Assembly: GCF_007197755.1 (NCBI RefSeq)
Contig: NZ_CP041636.1
Span: forward strand, 2,888,001 to 2,952,000
Source: Ferrovibrio terrae
GTDB taxonomy: Bacteria > Pseudomonadota > Alphaproteobacteria > Ferrovibrionales > Ferrovibrionaceae
Length of the DNA: 64,000 nt
Direction: 5' to 3'
In this document: positions 16,074 to 25,056 of the stretch, piece after piece
How the letters are laid out: each line of letters starts with the position of its first letter
Numbering within the stretch: position 1 is the stretch's first letter
Made by a program: the position numbers and the translations under genes
The notes under the pieces: model-generated
Told to the model about the DNA's origin: nothing
What the model saw: the letters and a program-made list of their open reading frames with translations, nothing else
The model's database searches: none

Positions 16074-18800
16074 ATGCGGCTGATCGTCAACGGCAAACCG
16101 CACACGTATCAGGGCTCGCCGGCCAAACGCCTGAGCGACGTGTTGCGCGACGATCTCGGCCTGACCGGCACCAAGGTCGGCTGCAATGCCGGCGATTGCG
16201 GCGCCTGTACGGTGATGATCGATGGTCATCAGGTCTGCGCCTGTCTCACCGCCGTCGGCCAGGCCGCCGGCCGGCCGGTGGTCACGGTCGAAGGCCTGCA
16301 GGCGCATGGTACGCTCAGCCGCCTGCAGACGGCGTTCCTCAAGCATGGCGCGGCGCAATGCGGCATCTGCACGCCCGGCATGCTGATGGCCGCCACCGAC
16401 CTGCTGGCCGAGGTCTCAAAACCCGACGAGCAGCAGGTGATGGATGCCATCGGCGGCGTGCTCTGTCGCTGCACCGGCTATCGCAAGATCGTCGAAGCCG
16501 TGCTGGATGCCACCCGTACGCCCGATCTGCCTGAAGTGCCCGAGGTTGGCGCAGCGGTCGGCGCGCGCAGCCTGAAGGTGGACGGCCTGCCGAAGGTGGA
16601 AGGTACCGAGAAATACGGCGCCGATTATATTCCGGCCGATGCGCTGTGGCTGCGCGTGGTCCGAAGCCCGCATGCCCGCGCCAGCTTCACGCTGGGCGAT
16701 TTCTCCGAGGTGATGCGCAAATACGGCCTTGAGCGCGTGTTCACCGCCGCCGATGTGCCGCGCAACGGCTTTGCGATTTTCGACATGAAGGACCAGCCGG
16801 TGCTGGCCGACGGCATCGTGCGCTATCGCGGCGAGGCGGTGGTGGCGCTGCTCGGTCCGCGCGAGGCGGTTGAAGCCGTGAAGCCGGATGAGTTGCCGAT
16901 CCAGTATGCGGCGGAAGAGGCCGTCAGCGGCGTGATCATGGCGGCAGCACCGGGCGCGAAGCTGGTGCAGGCCGACAAACCGGAAAACGTGCTGATCCGT
17001 GGCAATGTCGCCAAGGGCGATATCGCGACAGGTTTCGCGCAGGCCGCCGTCACCGCCGAAGGCCTGTTCCAGACCAGTTTTGTCGAACATGCCTATATCG
17101 AGCCCGAAGCTGGCTGGGGCGTGCGCATCGGTGACCGCATCGAAATCCATGCCTCGACCCAGGCGCCCTATATGGACCGCGACGAAGTGGCTGGCGTGAT
17201 GCAGTTGCCGCCGGATCGCGTGCGCATCGTGCCGACCGCCTGCGGCGGCGGCTTTGGCGGCAAGCTGGATGTTTCCGTCCAGCCGCTGATCGCGCTGGCG
17301 GCCTGGCACAGCGACCGCCCGGTGGCGCTGGTCTATACGCGGCCCGAAAGCATGGCTTCCAGCACCAAGCGGCATCCGGCGCGCATCAAGGCGAAATTCG
17401 GCGCGGCCAATGACGGCAGGCTGGTGGCGGTCGAAACCGATGCCGATTTCGACACCGGCGCCTATGCCAGCTGGGGGCCGACCGTGGCCAACCGCGTGCC
17501 GGTGCATGCGAGTGGTCCCTATCATGTGCCGCATGTGCGCAATCGCAGCCGCGCGCTGTTCACCAACGCGCCGCCGTCCGGCGCGTTTCGCGGCTTCGGC
17601 GTGCCGCAGGCGGCGATCGCGCATGAAACCCTGATGGACGACCTGGCTGGCAAGCTGGGCATCGACCGGCTGGAGATGCGCTACATCAACGCTATCCGCG
17701 CCGGCGACCTCACCGCCACCAGCCAGAAGCTGGAACATTCCGCCGGTCTGGCCGAGTGCATCGCCGCGCTGCGACCGCAATGGCAGGCGCTGAATGCTGA
17801 AGTCGAAGCCTTCAATGCGCGGCGCAAGAGCCTGCGGCGCGGCATCGGCATCGGCTGCATGTGGTATGGGCTGGGTAATACCTCGATCTCCAATCCCTCC
17901 ACCATGCGGATCGGCCTGCGCGGCGATGGCCGGGTGTTTTTCTACAACGGCGCCGTCGATATCGGGCAGGGCTCGAACACCATCTTCGTGCAGATCGTCG
18001 CGGATGCGCTCGGCGTGTCGATGGATCGCATCGACTATGTGATGGGCGATACCGACCGCACGGAGGATGCTGGCAAGACCTCGGCTTCGCGCCAGACCTT
18101 CGTCTCGGGCAAGGCGACGCAGCTTGCGGCGCAGGACCTGCGCGCGCAAATTCTGCGGCTGGCCAATGCGGGTGAGGACGCGAAACTCAATTTTGATGGC
18201 GCGATGCTCACTGTTGAAGATGGTGGCTCGGTGCGCCGTCTCGATCTCGCCACGCTGTCGCGACTGAATGACGATGGTGACGTTTTGCTCGGCTCGGGCC
18301 GCTTCGATCCGCCCACCACCATGCTGGACGCCAACGGCCAGGGCGTGCCTTACGCCACCTATGGTTTCGCCGCGCAGATGGCATTGGTTGAAGTCGATAC
18401 GGAGCTTGGGACGGTCAAGGTGAAGAAGATCATCGCCGCGCATGACGTGGGCAAGGCGGTGAATCCGACCCAGGTGGAAGGCCAGATTCATGGCGGCATC
18501 GCGCAGGGCCTCGGCCTCGCGCTAATGGAGGAATACCTGCCGGGCCGCACCGAAAATCTACACGACTACCTGATCCCGACCGTAGGCGATGTACCCGAGA
18601 TCGACGTGATCATGATCGAGGATGCCGAGCCGCTCGGTCCCTTCGGCGCCAAGGGCGTCGGCGAGCCGGGCCTGGTGCCGACTGCGCCGGCCATCCTCGG
18701 CGCGATCCGCCATGCCACCGGCGTGCGCGTCGCCGAAGTGCCGGTCTTGCCGCATCGCCTGCACGCTGCACTCAAGCAGCTGCCGCAGGCAGCCGAGTAG
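16074..18800 (+). CDS. Molybdenum hydroxylase large subunit with fused N-terminal [2Fe-2S] domains
   Basis: This 908-residue protein fuses the iron-sulfur and molybdopterin subunits, as in Mop-type aldehyde oxidoreductase of almost equal length. Residues 1-75 form a plant-type [2Fe-2S] domain (C37, C42, C45, C57). Residues 85-145 form the second [2Fe-2S] helical domain (C96, C99, C131, C133). The rest is the Mo-cofactor part, with GGGFGGK, PSGAFRGFGVPQ and the catalytic glutamate E864 in GAKGVGEPGL. The enzyme uses water to hydroxylate a C-H beside a ring nitrogen or an aldehyde. Unlike the D. gigas enzyme it has a dedicated FAD subunit next door. The downstream 6-hydroxynicotinate-reductase homologue suggests an N-heteroaromatic substrate. 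Confidence 0.93.
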   Translation: MRLIVNGKPHTYQGSPAKRLSDVLRDDLGLTGTKVGCNAGDCGACTVMIDGHQVCACLTAVGQAAGRPVVTVEGLQAHGTLSRLQTAFLKHGAAQCGICTPGMLMAATDLLAEVSKPDEQQVMDAIGGVLCRCTGYRKIVEAVLDATRTPDLPEVPEVGAAVGARSLKVDGLPKVEGTEKYGADYIPADALWLRVVRSPHARASFTLGDFSEVMRKYGLERVFTAADVPRNGFAIFDMKDQPVLADGIVRYRGEAVVALLGPREAVEAVKPDELPIQYAAEEAVSGVIMAAAPGAKLVQADKPENVLIRGNVAKGDIATGFAQAAVTAEGLFQTSFVEHAYIEPEAGWGVRIGDRIEIHASTQAPYMDRDEVAGVMQLPPDRVRIVPTACGGGFGGKLDVSVQPLIALAAWHSDRPVALVYTRPESMASSTKRHPARIKAKFGAANDGRLVAVETDADFDTGAYASWGPTVANRVPVHASGPYHVPHVRNRSRALFTNAPPSGAFRGFGVPQAAIAHETLMDDLAGKLGIDRLEMRYINAIRAGDLTATSQKLEHSAGLAECIAALRPQWQALNAEVEAFNARRKSLRRGIGIGCMWYGLGNTSISNPSTMRIGLRGDGRVFFYNGAVDIGQGSNTIFVQIVADALGVSMDRIDYVMGDTDRTEDAGKTSASRQTFVSGKATQLAAQDLRAQILRLANAGEDAKLNFDGAMLTVEDGGSVRRLDLATLSRLNDDGDVLLGSGRFDPPTTMLDANGQGVPYATYGFAAQMALVEVDTELGTVKVKKIIAAHDVGKAVNPTQVEGQIHGGIAQGLGLALMEEYLPGRTENLHDYLIPTVGDVPEIDVIMIEDAEPLGPFGAKGVGEPGLVPTAPAILGAIRHATGVRVAEVPVLPHRLHAALKQLPQAAE

Positions 18801-18814
18801 GGAGGAAGGCCAGC

Positions 18815-20320
18815 ATGAGCCACGCCGTCGCCCCCGTTTCGCAAAATCCGGCCTCAAAAGACGATGTCGTCCGCTGCGATGCCTGCCCGGTGCTCTGTCG
18901 CATCCGGCCCGGCAAGGCCGGCGCCTGCGACCGCTATGCCAATGTCGAGGGCGTGCTGACCCGCGTCGATCCACTGGTGATCACCGAGCGCGCCGCCAGC
19001 GAAGGCAGTGTCGTGCCGTTTCTCTCTGGGAGTGAAGGCTGGAACGGCAGTGTGGCTGCGCCGCCGCCTGCAGCCAGCTTCGTCACCGGCATCGGCGCCG
19101 GCACAACCTATCCTGACTACAAGCCGGCGCCTTTCATCGTGTCGTCGCAGCATGACGGCGTCGATATGGTCACCGTCGTGACCGAGGGCATCTTCAGCTA
19201 TTGCGGCGTGAAGGTGAAAATTGACACCGACCGCTATCTCGGCCCCGAACAGGCCGCCGTGCGCGTCAATGGCGAAGCCGTGGGTCATGTCACCACGGCC
19301 GAATACGGCTCGCAGATGCTGTCGCTCGGCGGCGTGCATCATCTCACCGGCGGCAGCAAGAAGGAAGGCAACGTCACCTGCGATACGCTGCTGGCGCTCT
19401 GTAACAAGCAGGCTGTCACCCTGCAGATCGATGGCGGTTCCGAACTGATCGTGCAGGCTGGCAAGCCACCGGTCGTCAACGGCACGCCAGAAGCGCGCAT
19501 GCGTGTCGGCTGCGGTTCGGCCACCATCGGCATTTTTGCCAAGCAGTGGCTCGGCCATGCCGACGAGGTGATCGTGGTCGACGACCACATCACCGGCGTG
19601 CTGACCGAACACCAGGCCGGCCGTTTCCTCGATATGCCGCTCTCTGGAATCAGAGTGCGCGGCCGCAAGTCTACGCCGGGCCGCTATTTCCAGGTTGCTG
19701 ATCCCGGCCTGGGCTGGGGCGGCACCAACATTTCCGATCCGCTTGAGATCGTCGAAAGCATCGATGCCAAGGCCGCCTGGCCCGGCATGAAGCTGCTGAT
19801 GGTCTCGACCACCGGCGAGCATAGCGCCTGGTATGTGCTGGACGACCAGCTGAAGCCGCAGCCGGCCGAGATGCCGGCCCCGATCAGGGTGGTGGTGGAT
19901 CGCATCGCCGAGAATTGCGAACCTTCGCTTTGCACCGTGCTGTTCATGGCTGGCGCGGGTGGCAGCCTGCGCGCTGGTGTCACGGAGAATCCCGTACGGC
20001 TGACCCTGTCGGTGAAAGATCGCCTGACCCGTGTCACCTCGGGCGGCGCACCGGTCTATGTCTGGCCCGGCGGCGGCATCACCTACATGGTGGATGTGGC
20101 CCGCATGCCGGATAACTCTTTCGGCTACGTGCCGACACCGGCGCTGGTCGCGCCCATCGAGTTCACCTTGCAGCGCGACGACTATGCCGCGCTCGGCGGT
20201 CATATGGATTATGTCGTGCAGCTGGAGGACGTGCTGCAGGCCGGCCGTCTGAGCAAGCTGGCGCAGCGTGCCGACAATCCCTGGCCGATCTCGCGGCCCA
20301 CGGCGGAGGAGCAGCCATGA
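18815..20320 (+). CDS. 6-hydroxynicotinate reductase-like iron-sulfur protein
   Basis: This 501-residue protein resembles proteins annotated as 6-hydroxynicotinate reductase, the ferredoxin-dependent enzyme that reduces 6-hydroxynicotinate to a tetrahydro-oxo product in anaerobic nicotinate fermentation. It has an N-terminal cysteine cluster C21, C24, C28, C38 (C-x2-C-x3-C-x9-C in CDACPVLCRIRPGKAGAC) suited to an Fe-S centre, then SSQHDGVDMVTVVTEGIFSY and a C-terminal domain with YVWPGGGITYMVDVARM. No signal peptide. GGGAGGAAGG precedes the ATG. Its stop overlaps the next start (ATGA). The placement after a molybdenum hydroxylase mirrors the nicotinate pathway order, but a different heterocycle is possible. 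Confidence 0.8.
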   Translation: MSHAVAPVSQNPASKDDVVRCDACPVLCRIRPGKAGACDRYANVEGVLTRVDPLVITERAASEGSVVPFLSGSEGWNGSVAAPPPAASFVTGIGAGTTYPDYKPAPFIVSSQHDGVDMVTVVTEGIFSYCGVKVKIDTDRYLGPEQAAVRVNGEAVGHVTTAEYGSQMLSLGGVHHLTGGSKKEGNVTCDTLLALCNKQAVTLQIDGGSELIVQAGKPPVVNGTPEARMRVGCGSATIGIFAKQWLGHADEVIVVDDHITGVLTEHQAGRFLDMPLSGIRVRGRKSTPGRYFQVADPGLGWGGTNISDPLEIVESIDAKAAWPGMKLLMVSTTGEHSAWYVLDDQLKPQPAEMPAPIRVVVDRIAENCEPSLCTVLFMAGAGGSLRAGVTENPVRLTLSVKDRLTRVTSGGAPVYVWPGGGITYMVDVARMPDNSFGYVPTPALVAPIEFTLQRDDYAALGGHMDYVVQLEDVLQAGRLSKLAQRADNPWPISRPTAEEQP

Positions 20321-21192
20321 CCGCAGCTTCCGCCAACTGGCTGCTTGGCCGCGACGGCATCTCGCGCCGCCTGCATCTGCAGCATGGCCCGATCGATCTG
20401 GTGATCGAGGCCTTCGGAGTCGATGCCGCGCGGGCCTATGAGCAGGCCGTGGCGCGTTTCCAGGATATTCTGTCCGTGCTGGTCGCCGAACTGGTCGAGT
20501 TGCGCCAGCCGCTCGGCGCGGCGCATCCGCTGTTCCGTGGCCCGGTGGCGCGACGCATGGCAGTGGCCTGCTGGCCGTATCGCGATGTGTTCATCACGCC
20601 GATGGCAGCCGTCGCCGGTTCGGTGGCCGATGAAATCCTCGCCGCCATGCTGGAGGACACGCAGCTGACCAGGGCTTACGTCAACAATGGTGGCGATATC
20701 GCCTTCCATGTCGCCCCGGGTGAATCCTTGCGTGCGGCTGTCGTCTGTAATCCGGATCTGCCGCATCTGGATGCCATCGCCATGCTGACCGCAGCGCAGC
20801 CGTCGCGTGGCATCGCGACATCGGGCTGGCGCGGACGGTCTTTCTCGCTTGGCATCGCCGATGCAGTCACCGTGCTGGCGGAAACTGCCGCGCAGGCCGA
20901 TGCGGCTGCCACCATCATCGCCAATGCGGTGACTGTGGACCATGACGCGGTGGAGCGGCGCCCGGCACACGCATTGCGCGACGACAGCGACCTTGGTGCG
21001 ATTCCCGTCACGGTTTCCGTAGGTACACTGCCGATTTTTGCGATCAACGAAGCCTTGTCGGCCGGTGTGGCGCGCGCGCAAGATTTGCGCCGCAGCGGCC
21101 TGATTCAGGCCGCGTTTTTGTCACTGCAGACCGAGAACAGGGTCGTCGGCGGCGAAATGCTGCTCGGCCATGACATGAAAGCGTTAGGGTAG
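20317..21192 (+). CDS. UPF0280 family protein (ApbE-like fold)
   Basis: This 291-residue protein of the UPF0280 family is structurally related to the flavin transferase ApbE. Visible landmarks are AVARFQDILSVLVAELVELR, the glycine-rich AYVNNGGDIAFHV and GIATSGWRGRSFSLGIADAVTVLA with its aspartate late in the domain, as in ApbE-type metal/FAD sites. It is translationally coupled to the reductase-like gene (ATGA), so it may mature or flavinylate that protein. This is inference; I see no consensus flavinylation motif in the partner. Family members have no established reaction. Confidence 0.85.
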   Translation: MTAASANWLLGRDGISRRLHLQHGPIDLVIEAFGVDAARAYEQAVARFQDILSVLVAELVELRQPLGAAHPLFRGPVARRMAVACWPYRDVFITPMAAVAGSVADEILAAMLEDTQLTRAYVNNGGDIAFHVAPGESLRAAVVCNPDLPHLDAIAMLTAAQPSRGIATSGWRGRSFSLGIADAVTVLAETAAQADAAATIIANAVTVDHDAVERRPAHALRDDSDLGAIPVTVSVGTLPIFAINEALSAGVARAQDLRRSGLIQAAFLSLQTENRVVGGEMLLGHDMKALG

Positions 21193-21197
21193 GAACC

Positions 21198-21782
21198 ATG
21201 AGCCTGGTGGAAGTGCGCAAGATCGTCTGCATCACCGAGGATACGTTCCACGATGGCGGCCCCGTCGCGACGAAACGCCCGGTGAAAGGCGTGATCGGTG
21301 CCTTCGTGAAGAATCCCTATGCCGGCAAGTATGTGCAGGACATCACGCCGATGATGGATGCGCTCAAGCCGCTTGGCCTTGAACTGACCAAACGCCTGGT
21401 CGCCGCGCTCGGCAACGATCCGAAGGCGATCGAGGCCTATGGCAAGGGCGCCCTGATCGGCGCCGGGGGCGAACTGGAGCATGGCGCGCTGTGGCATGTG
21501 CCGGGCGGTTATTCGATGCGCGAGATCCTTGGCAATGCCAAAGCGATCGTGCCATCGGCGACCAAGGTCGGCGGCCCGGGTGCGCGGATCGACATTCCGC
21601 TGCATCATGTGAACGCCGCCTATGTGCGCAGCCATTTCGACGCCATCGAATTCGGCGTGGCCGATGGGCCGCGCGACAACGAGATCGCCTTCATCCTGGC
21701 GATGAGCACCGGTGGGCGCGTACATGCCCGCGTCGGCGGCCTGCAGGTCCACGAGATCAAGGGCGAGGATGGGCAGCGGTAA
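21198..21782 (+). CDS. Amino acid synthesis family protein (AA_synth, DUF1185)
   Basis: This 194-residue protein is of the AA_synth family (PF06684). Landmarks are KIVCITEDTFHDGG at the start, RPVKGVIGAFVKNPYAGKYV, ALIGAGGELEHGALWHVPGG and ISLHHVN-like DIPLHHVNAAYVRSHFDAIEF. Its reaction is unknown; members frequently occur with Liv-type importers and amidohydrolase-type genes. It lies six bases after the UPF0280 gene and before the binding protein, so it is part of the same transcript. A role in ring-opening or amide chemistry is only a guess from context. Confidence 0.82.
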   Translation: MSLVEVRKIVCITEDTFHDGGPVATKRPVKGVIGAFVKNPYAGKYVQDITPMMDALKPLGLELTKRLVAALGNDPKAIEAYGKGALIGAGGELEHGALWHVPGGYSMREILGNAKAIVPSATKVGGPGARIDIPLHHVNAAYVRSHFDAIEFGVADGPRDNEIAFILAMSTGGRVHARVGGLQVHEIKGEDGQR

Positions 21783-21855
21783 AGCGTAAAACAAGAAAAC
21801 GAGAGTTTGCGTTCGCGTTCACGGGAATCATGGGATCAACAGGAGGCAGACTAAA

Positions 21856-23061
21856 ATGAATCGCAGAAGCTGGTTGAAACTGAGTGCCGCGTTCGGTGCG
21901 GCGATGTTCGCGATGTCGGGCGCCCAGGCGCAGGACACGATCAAGATCGGCGAAATGAATTCCTACAAGAATTTCGCCGCTTTCCTCGAGCCCTACAAGA
22001 AGGGCTGGGAACTGGCTGTCGAGCAGGTGAATGCCAGCGGCGGCCTACTGGGCAAGAAGCTGGAAATCGTCAGCCGCGACGACAACGGTAATCCGGGCGA
22101 CGCCGTGCGCATCGCCGAGGAACTGGTGACGCGCGAGAAGGTCTCCTTCCTGATCGGCACCTTCCCGTCCAACGTGGGGCTGGCGGTCGCCAGCTTCGCC
22201 AAGGAGAAGAAGGTCCTCTTCATCGCTGCCGAACCGCTGACCGACAAGATCGTCTGGGACCAGGGCAACAAATACACCTTCCGTCTGCGCGCCTCGACCT
22301 ATATGCAGACCGCCATGCTGGTGCCGGAAGCGGCCAAGCTGAAGAAGAAGCGCTGGGCCATCGTCTATCCGAACTATGAATACGGCCAGTCGGCCACCGC
22401 CGCCTTCAAGCAGCTGATCAAGGCGGCGCAGCCGGATGTCGAATTCGTCATCGAGCAGGCGCCGCCGCTCGGCAAGATCGAGGCCGGCGCCGTTGCCGAC
22501 GCGATCGCTGCCGCCAAGCCGGATGCGATCTTCTCGTCGCTGTTCGGTGCCGATCTCGCCAAGTTCGTGCGTGAAGGCCAGACCCGTGACCTGTTCAAGG
22601 GCGTGGAGGTGTTCAACCTGCTCGCCGGCGAGCCGGAATATCTCGACCCGCTGAAGGATGAATCGCCGGTTGGCTGGTGGGTGACGGGCTATCCCTGGTA
22701 CGCCATCACCACGCCGGAGCATAAGGCTTTCGCCGAAGCCTATCAGAAGCGGTTCAACGACTATCCGCGTCTGGGCTCGATTGTCGGCTATGCCACTGTG
22801 CAGTCTGCTGCGGCCGTGATCAAGAAGGCCGGTACGCTCGACACCGAGAAGCTGGTGACGGCGATGAAGGGCCTGACCCACTCCACGCCACTCGGCAACA
22901 TCACCTATCGTCCGCAGGACAACCAGTCCACGATGGGTGCCTATGTCGGCAAGATCGGCCTGAAGGATGGCAAGGGCGTGATGACCGACTGGTACTACGC
23001 CGATGGCGCGAAGTTCCTGCCGTCGGATGCCGATGTCGCCAAGATGCGCCCTGCTGAGTAA
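21856..23061 (+). CDS. Liv-type ABC transporter substrate-binding protein
   Basis: This 401-residue periplasmic binding protein (Peripla_BP_6) has an N-terminal signal (RRSWLKLSAAFGAAMFAMSG, cleaving near AQAQD); an RR pair is present but a full Tat motif is not convincing. The mature part starts TIKIGEMNSYKNFAAFLEPYKKGWELAVEQ. A strong AGGAGG lies ahead of the ATG. It delivers the pathway substrate to the fused permease encoded next. A GC-rich hairpin follows the gene, which commonly raises binding-protein mRNA level relative to membrane components. The ligand is unknown; the gene set suggests an N-heterocyclic compound. Confidence 0.93.
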   Translation: MNRRSWLKLSAAFGAAMFAMSGAQAQDTIKIGEMNSYKNFAAFLEPYKKGWELAVEQVNASGGLLGKKLEIVSRDDNGNPGDAVRIAEELVTREKVSFLIGTFPSNVGLAVASFAKEKKVLFIAAEPLTDKIVWDQGNKYTFRLRASTYMQTAMLVPEAAKLKKKRWAIVYPNYEYGQSATAAFKQLIKAAQPDVEFVIEQAPPLGKIEAGAVADAIAAAKPDAIFSSLFGADLAKFVREGQTRDLFKGVEVFNLLAGEPEYLDPLKDESPVGWWVTGYPWYAITTPEHKAFAEAYQKRFNDYPRLGSIVGYATVQSAAAVIKKAGTLDTEKLVTAMKGLTHSTPLGNITYRPQDNQSTMGAYVGKIGLKDGKGVMTDWYYADGAKFLPSDADVAKMRPAE

Positions 23062-23090
23062 GGCGACCGAGTAAAGCCTGACGCCATGAT

Positions 23091-23121
23091 CTCCCGCCCT
23101 GCCGCGCAAGCGGGGCGGGAG
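23091..23121 (+). terminator. Intercistronic stem-loop after the binding-protein gene
   Basis: A perfect 9-base stem, CTCCCGCCC (23091-23099) with GGGCGGGAG (23113-23121), has a 13-base loop and is followed by TCTTCTTCC. The tail is only partly U-rich, so this is likely a leaky terminator or a stabilising 3-prime hairpin within the transporter operon. Confidence 0.6.
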
Positions 23122-23160
23122 TCTTCTTCCCACTTCCCTCCAGCCTGACCGGAACCGGCC

Positions 23161-25056
23161 TTGCTCGCGAATATCGTTATCCAATTCATGAACGGCCTTG
23201 CCGGCGCCTCGTCGCTGTTCCTGGTTGCCGCCGGCCTCTCGATCATTTTCGGTGTCAGCCGCATCGTGAATTTCGCCCATGGCTCGCTCTACATGCTGGG
23301 TGTCTATCTGGCCTATACACTGGTCGAGCTCTTCGGCCGCAGCAGCATCTTCGGTTTCTGGGGTGGCGTGCTGATGGCGGCGCTTTGCGTTGGCCTGATT
23401 GGCGTGGTGATCGAAATCGTCGTACTGCGCCGCATCTATCGCGCACCCGAACTGTTCCAGCTGCTCGCCACCTTCGCGCTCGTCCTCGTGATCAAGGATG
23501 CCGCCCTGTATATCTGGGGCGCGGAAGACCTGGTCGGCCCGCGTGCCGCCGGCCTGCGTGGCGCCGTGGAAATTCTCGGCAAACGCTTCCCGCAATATGA
23601 CCTGGTGCTGATCGCCATCGGCCCGGTCGTGCTCGGCCTGCTCTGGCTGCTCATGAACCGCACGCGCTGGGGCACGCTGGTGCGCGCCGCCACGCAGGAC
23701 CGCGAGATGGTCGGCGCGCTTGGCGTCAACCAGAGCGGTTTGTTCACCGGCGTGTTTTTTCTCGGTGCTTTCCTTGCCGGCCTCGGCGGTGCCGTCCAGC
23801 TGCCACGCGAACCCGCCCAGCTGATGCTTGATATTACCGTGATCTCCGACGCCTTTGTTGTCGTCGTGGTCGGCGGCATGGGCTCGATTGGCGGCGCTTT
23901 CCTGGCGGCGCTTCTCATTGCGCAGGCCAAGGCCTTCTGCATCGGCATCGGCGATGTCAGCATCTTCGGTACGGTCTTTTCTTTCAGCAAATTCACCCTG
24001 GTGGTCGAATTCGTCATTATGGCCGTCGTGCTGGTGGTGCGGCCCTGGGGCCTGCTCGGCAAGCAGCAGGGCGTGCAGCGCGGCGCCTTCATGGTCGAAC
24101 CGCCGCTTTATCCGCTCAACCAGACCTTCTGGATCGTCGTGCTCGCCATCGTCGTGCTGCTCGGCCTGATCCCGTTCGGCGGCGACAACTATCTTCTGGT
24201 GCTGCTGATCGACATCGCGGTGTTCGCGCTGTTTGCTGTCACGCTGCATTTCTTGATGGGCCCGTCGGGCATGGTCAGCTTCGGCCATGCGGCTTACTTC
24301 GGCCTCGGCTGCTACGGCGCGGCGCTGGCTTTGCTCAAGCTCAAGCTCCCGATGGAACTGGCGCTGTTCGCGGCGCCGCTCGCCGGTGGTCTCGGCGCGC
24401 TGGTGTTCGGCTGGTTCTGCGTGCGGCTCAGTGGCGTCTATCTCGCCATGCTGACCCTGGCCTTCGCACAAATCGCCTGGTCTGTGATTTACCAGTGGGA
24501 TGCCTTCACCGGCGGCTCGAATGGCCTGATCGGCCTGTGGCCCAGCGAATGGCTGAAGAGCCGCGCGGTCTTCTATGCCTTCGCTCTGGTACTCTGTGTC
24601 GGCAGCATCCTGTTCCTCTGGCGCGTGGTGCATGCACCCTTTGGCTATGCGTTGCGGGCGGGACGTGACTCTGCACTGCGGGCCGACGCGATCGGTATTA
24701 ATGTCCGCCGCTTCCAGTGGTTCGGCTTCACGCTGTCTGGCGCCTTCGCGGGCCTGGCCGGTGGTCTGTTCGCCTTCTCCAAGGGCAGTATCTCGCCCGA
24801 GACACTCGCCGTGCCGCGCTCGGTCGACGGCCTCGTCATGGTGCTGCTCGGGGGTGTGCAGACGCTGACCGGGCCTGTAGCAGGCGCGGCGCTGTTCACC
24901 TGGCTTCAGGATTCGATTGCGCGCAACACCGAATACTGGCGCGCCATCCTCGGCCTCACCATTCTCGTCATCGTGCTCGCCTTCCCGCAGGGCATTGCCG
25001 GCTTCCTGAAGCAGATGTCGGCACGCACAGGCCTGATGCGCAGGGAGGCCGTGTGA
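23161..25056 (+). CDS. Fused LivH-LivM ABC transporter permease
   Basis: This 631-residue inner-membrane protein joins both Liv permease subunits. Residues 1-295 are LivH-like (GLSIIFGVSRIVNFAHGSLY, FVVVVVGGMGSIGGAF), ending VRPWGLLG. Residues about 325-620 are LivM-like (GPSGMVSFGHAAYFGLGCYGA, YLAMLTLAFAQIAW, VMVLLGGVQTLTGPVAGAAL). Together they give roughly 16-18 membrane segments. No stop codon or frameshift separates the halves, so the fusion is genuine. The start is a TTG at 23161; an ATG at 23188 is an alternative but would cut the first helix. The stop overlaps the ATPase start (TGATG). Confidence 0.9.
   Translation: MLANIVIQFMNGLAGASSLFLVAAGLSIIFGVSRIVNFAHGSLYMLGVYLAYTLVELFGRSSIFGFWGGVLMAALCVGLIGVVIEIVVLRRIYRAPELFQLLATFALVLVIKDAALYIWGAEDLVGPRAAGLRGAVEILGKRFPQYDLVLIAIGPVVLGLLWLLMNRTRWGTLVRAATQDREMVGALGVNQSGLFTGVFFLGAFLAGLGGAVQLPREPAQLMLDITVISDAFVVVVVGGMGSIGGAFLAALLIAQAKAFCIGIGDVSIFGTVFSFSKFTLVVEFVIMAVVLVVRPWGLLGKQQGVQRGAFMVEPPLYPLNQTFWIVVLAIVVLLGLIPFGGDNYLLVLLIDIAVFALFAVTLHFLMGPSGMVSFGHAAYFGLGCYGAALALLKLKLPMELALFAAPLAGGLGALVFGWFCVRLSGVYLAMLTLAFAQIAWSVIYQWDAFTGGSNGLIGLWPSEWLKSRAVFYAFALVLCVGSILFLWRVVHAPFGYALRAGRDSALRADAIGINVRRFQWFGFTLSGAFAGLAGGLFAFSKGSISPETLAVPRSVDGLVMVLLGGVQTLTGPVAGAALFTWLQDSIARNTEYWRAILGLTILVIVLAFPQGIAGFLKQMSARTGLMRREAV

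Noticed and set aside
18815-20320. Consensus ApbE flavinylation motif in the 6-hydroxynicotinate-reductase-like protein
   Set aside because: I looked for a D-x-x-(S/T)-GA(S/T)-type motif and found only VTSGGAP, which does not fit; so flavinylation by UPF0280 remains only a context-based idea.
22045-24633. 862-codon open frame opposite the binding protein and permease
   Set aside because: Low-complexity His/Gln/Glu-rich translation antisense to conserved transporter genes; an artefact of GC-rich codon usage.
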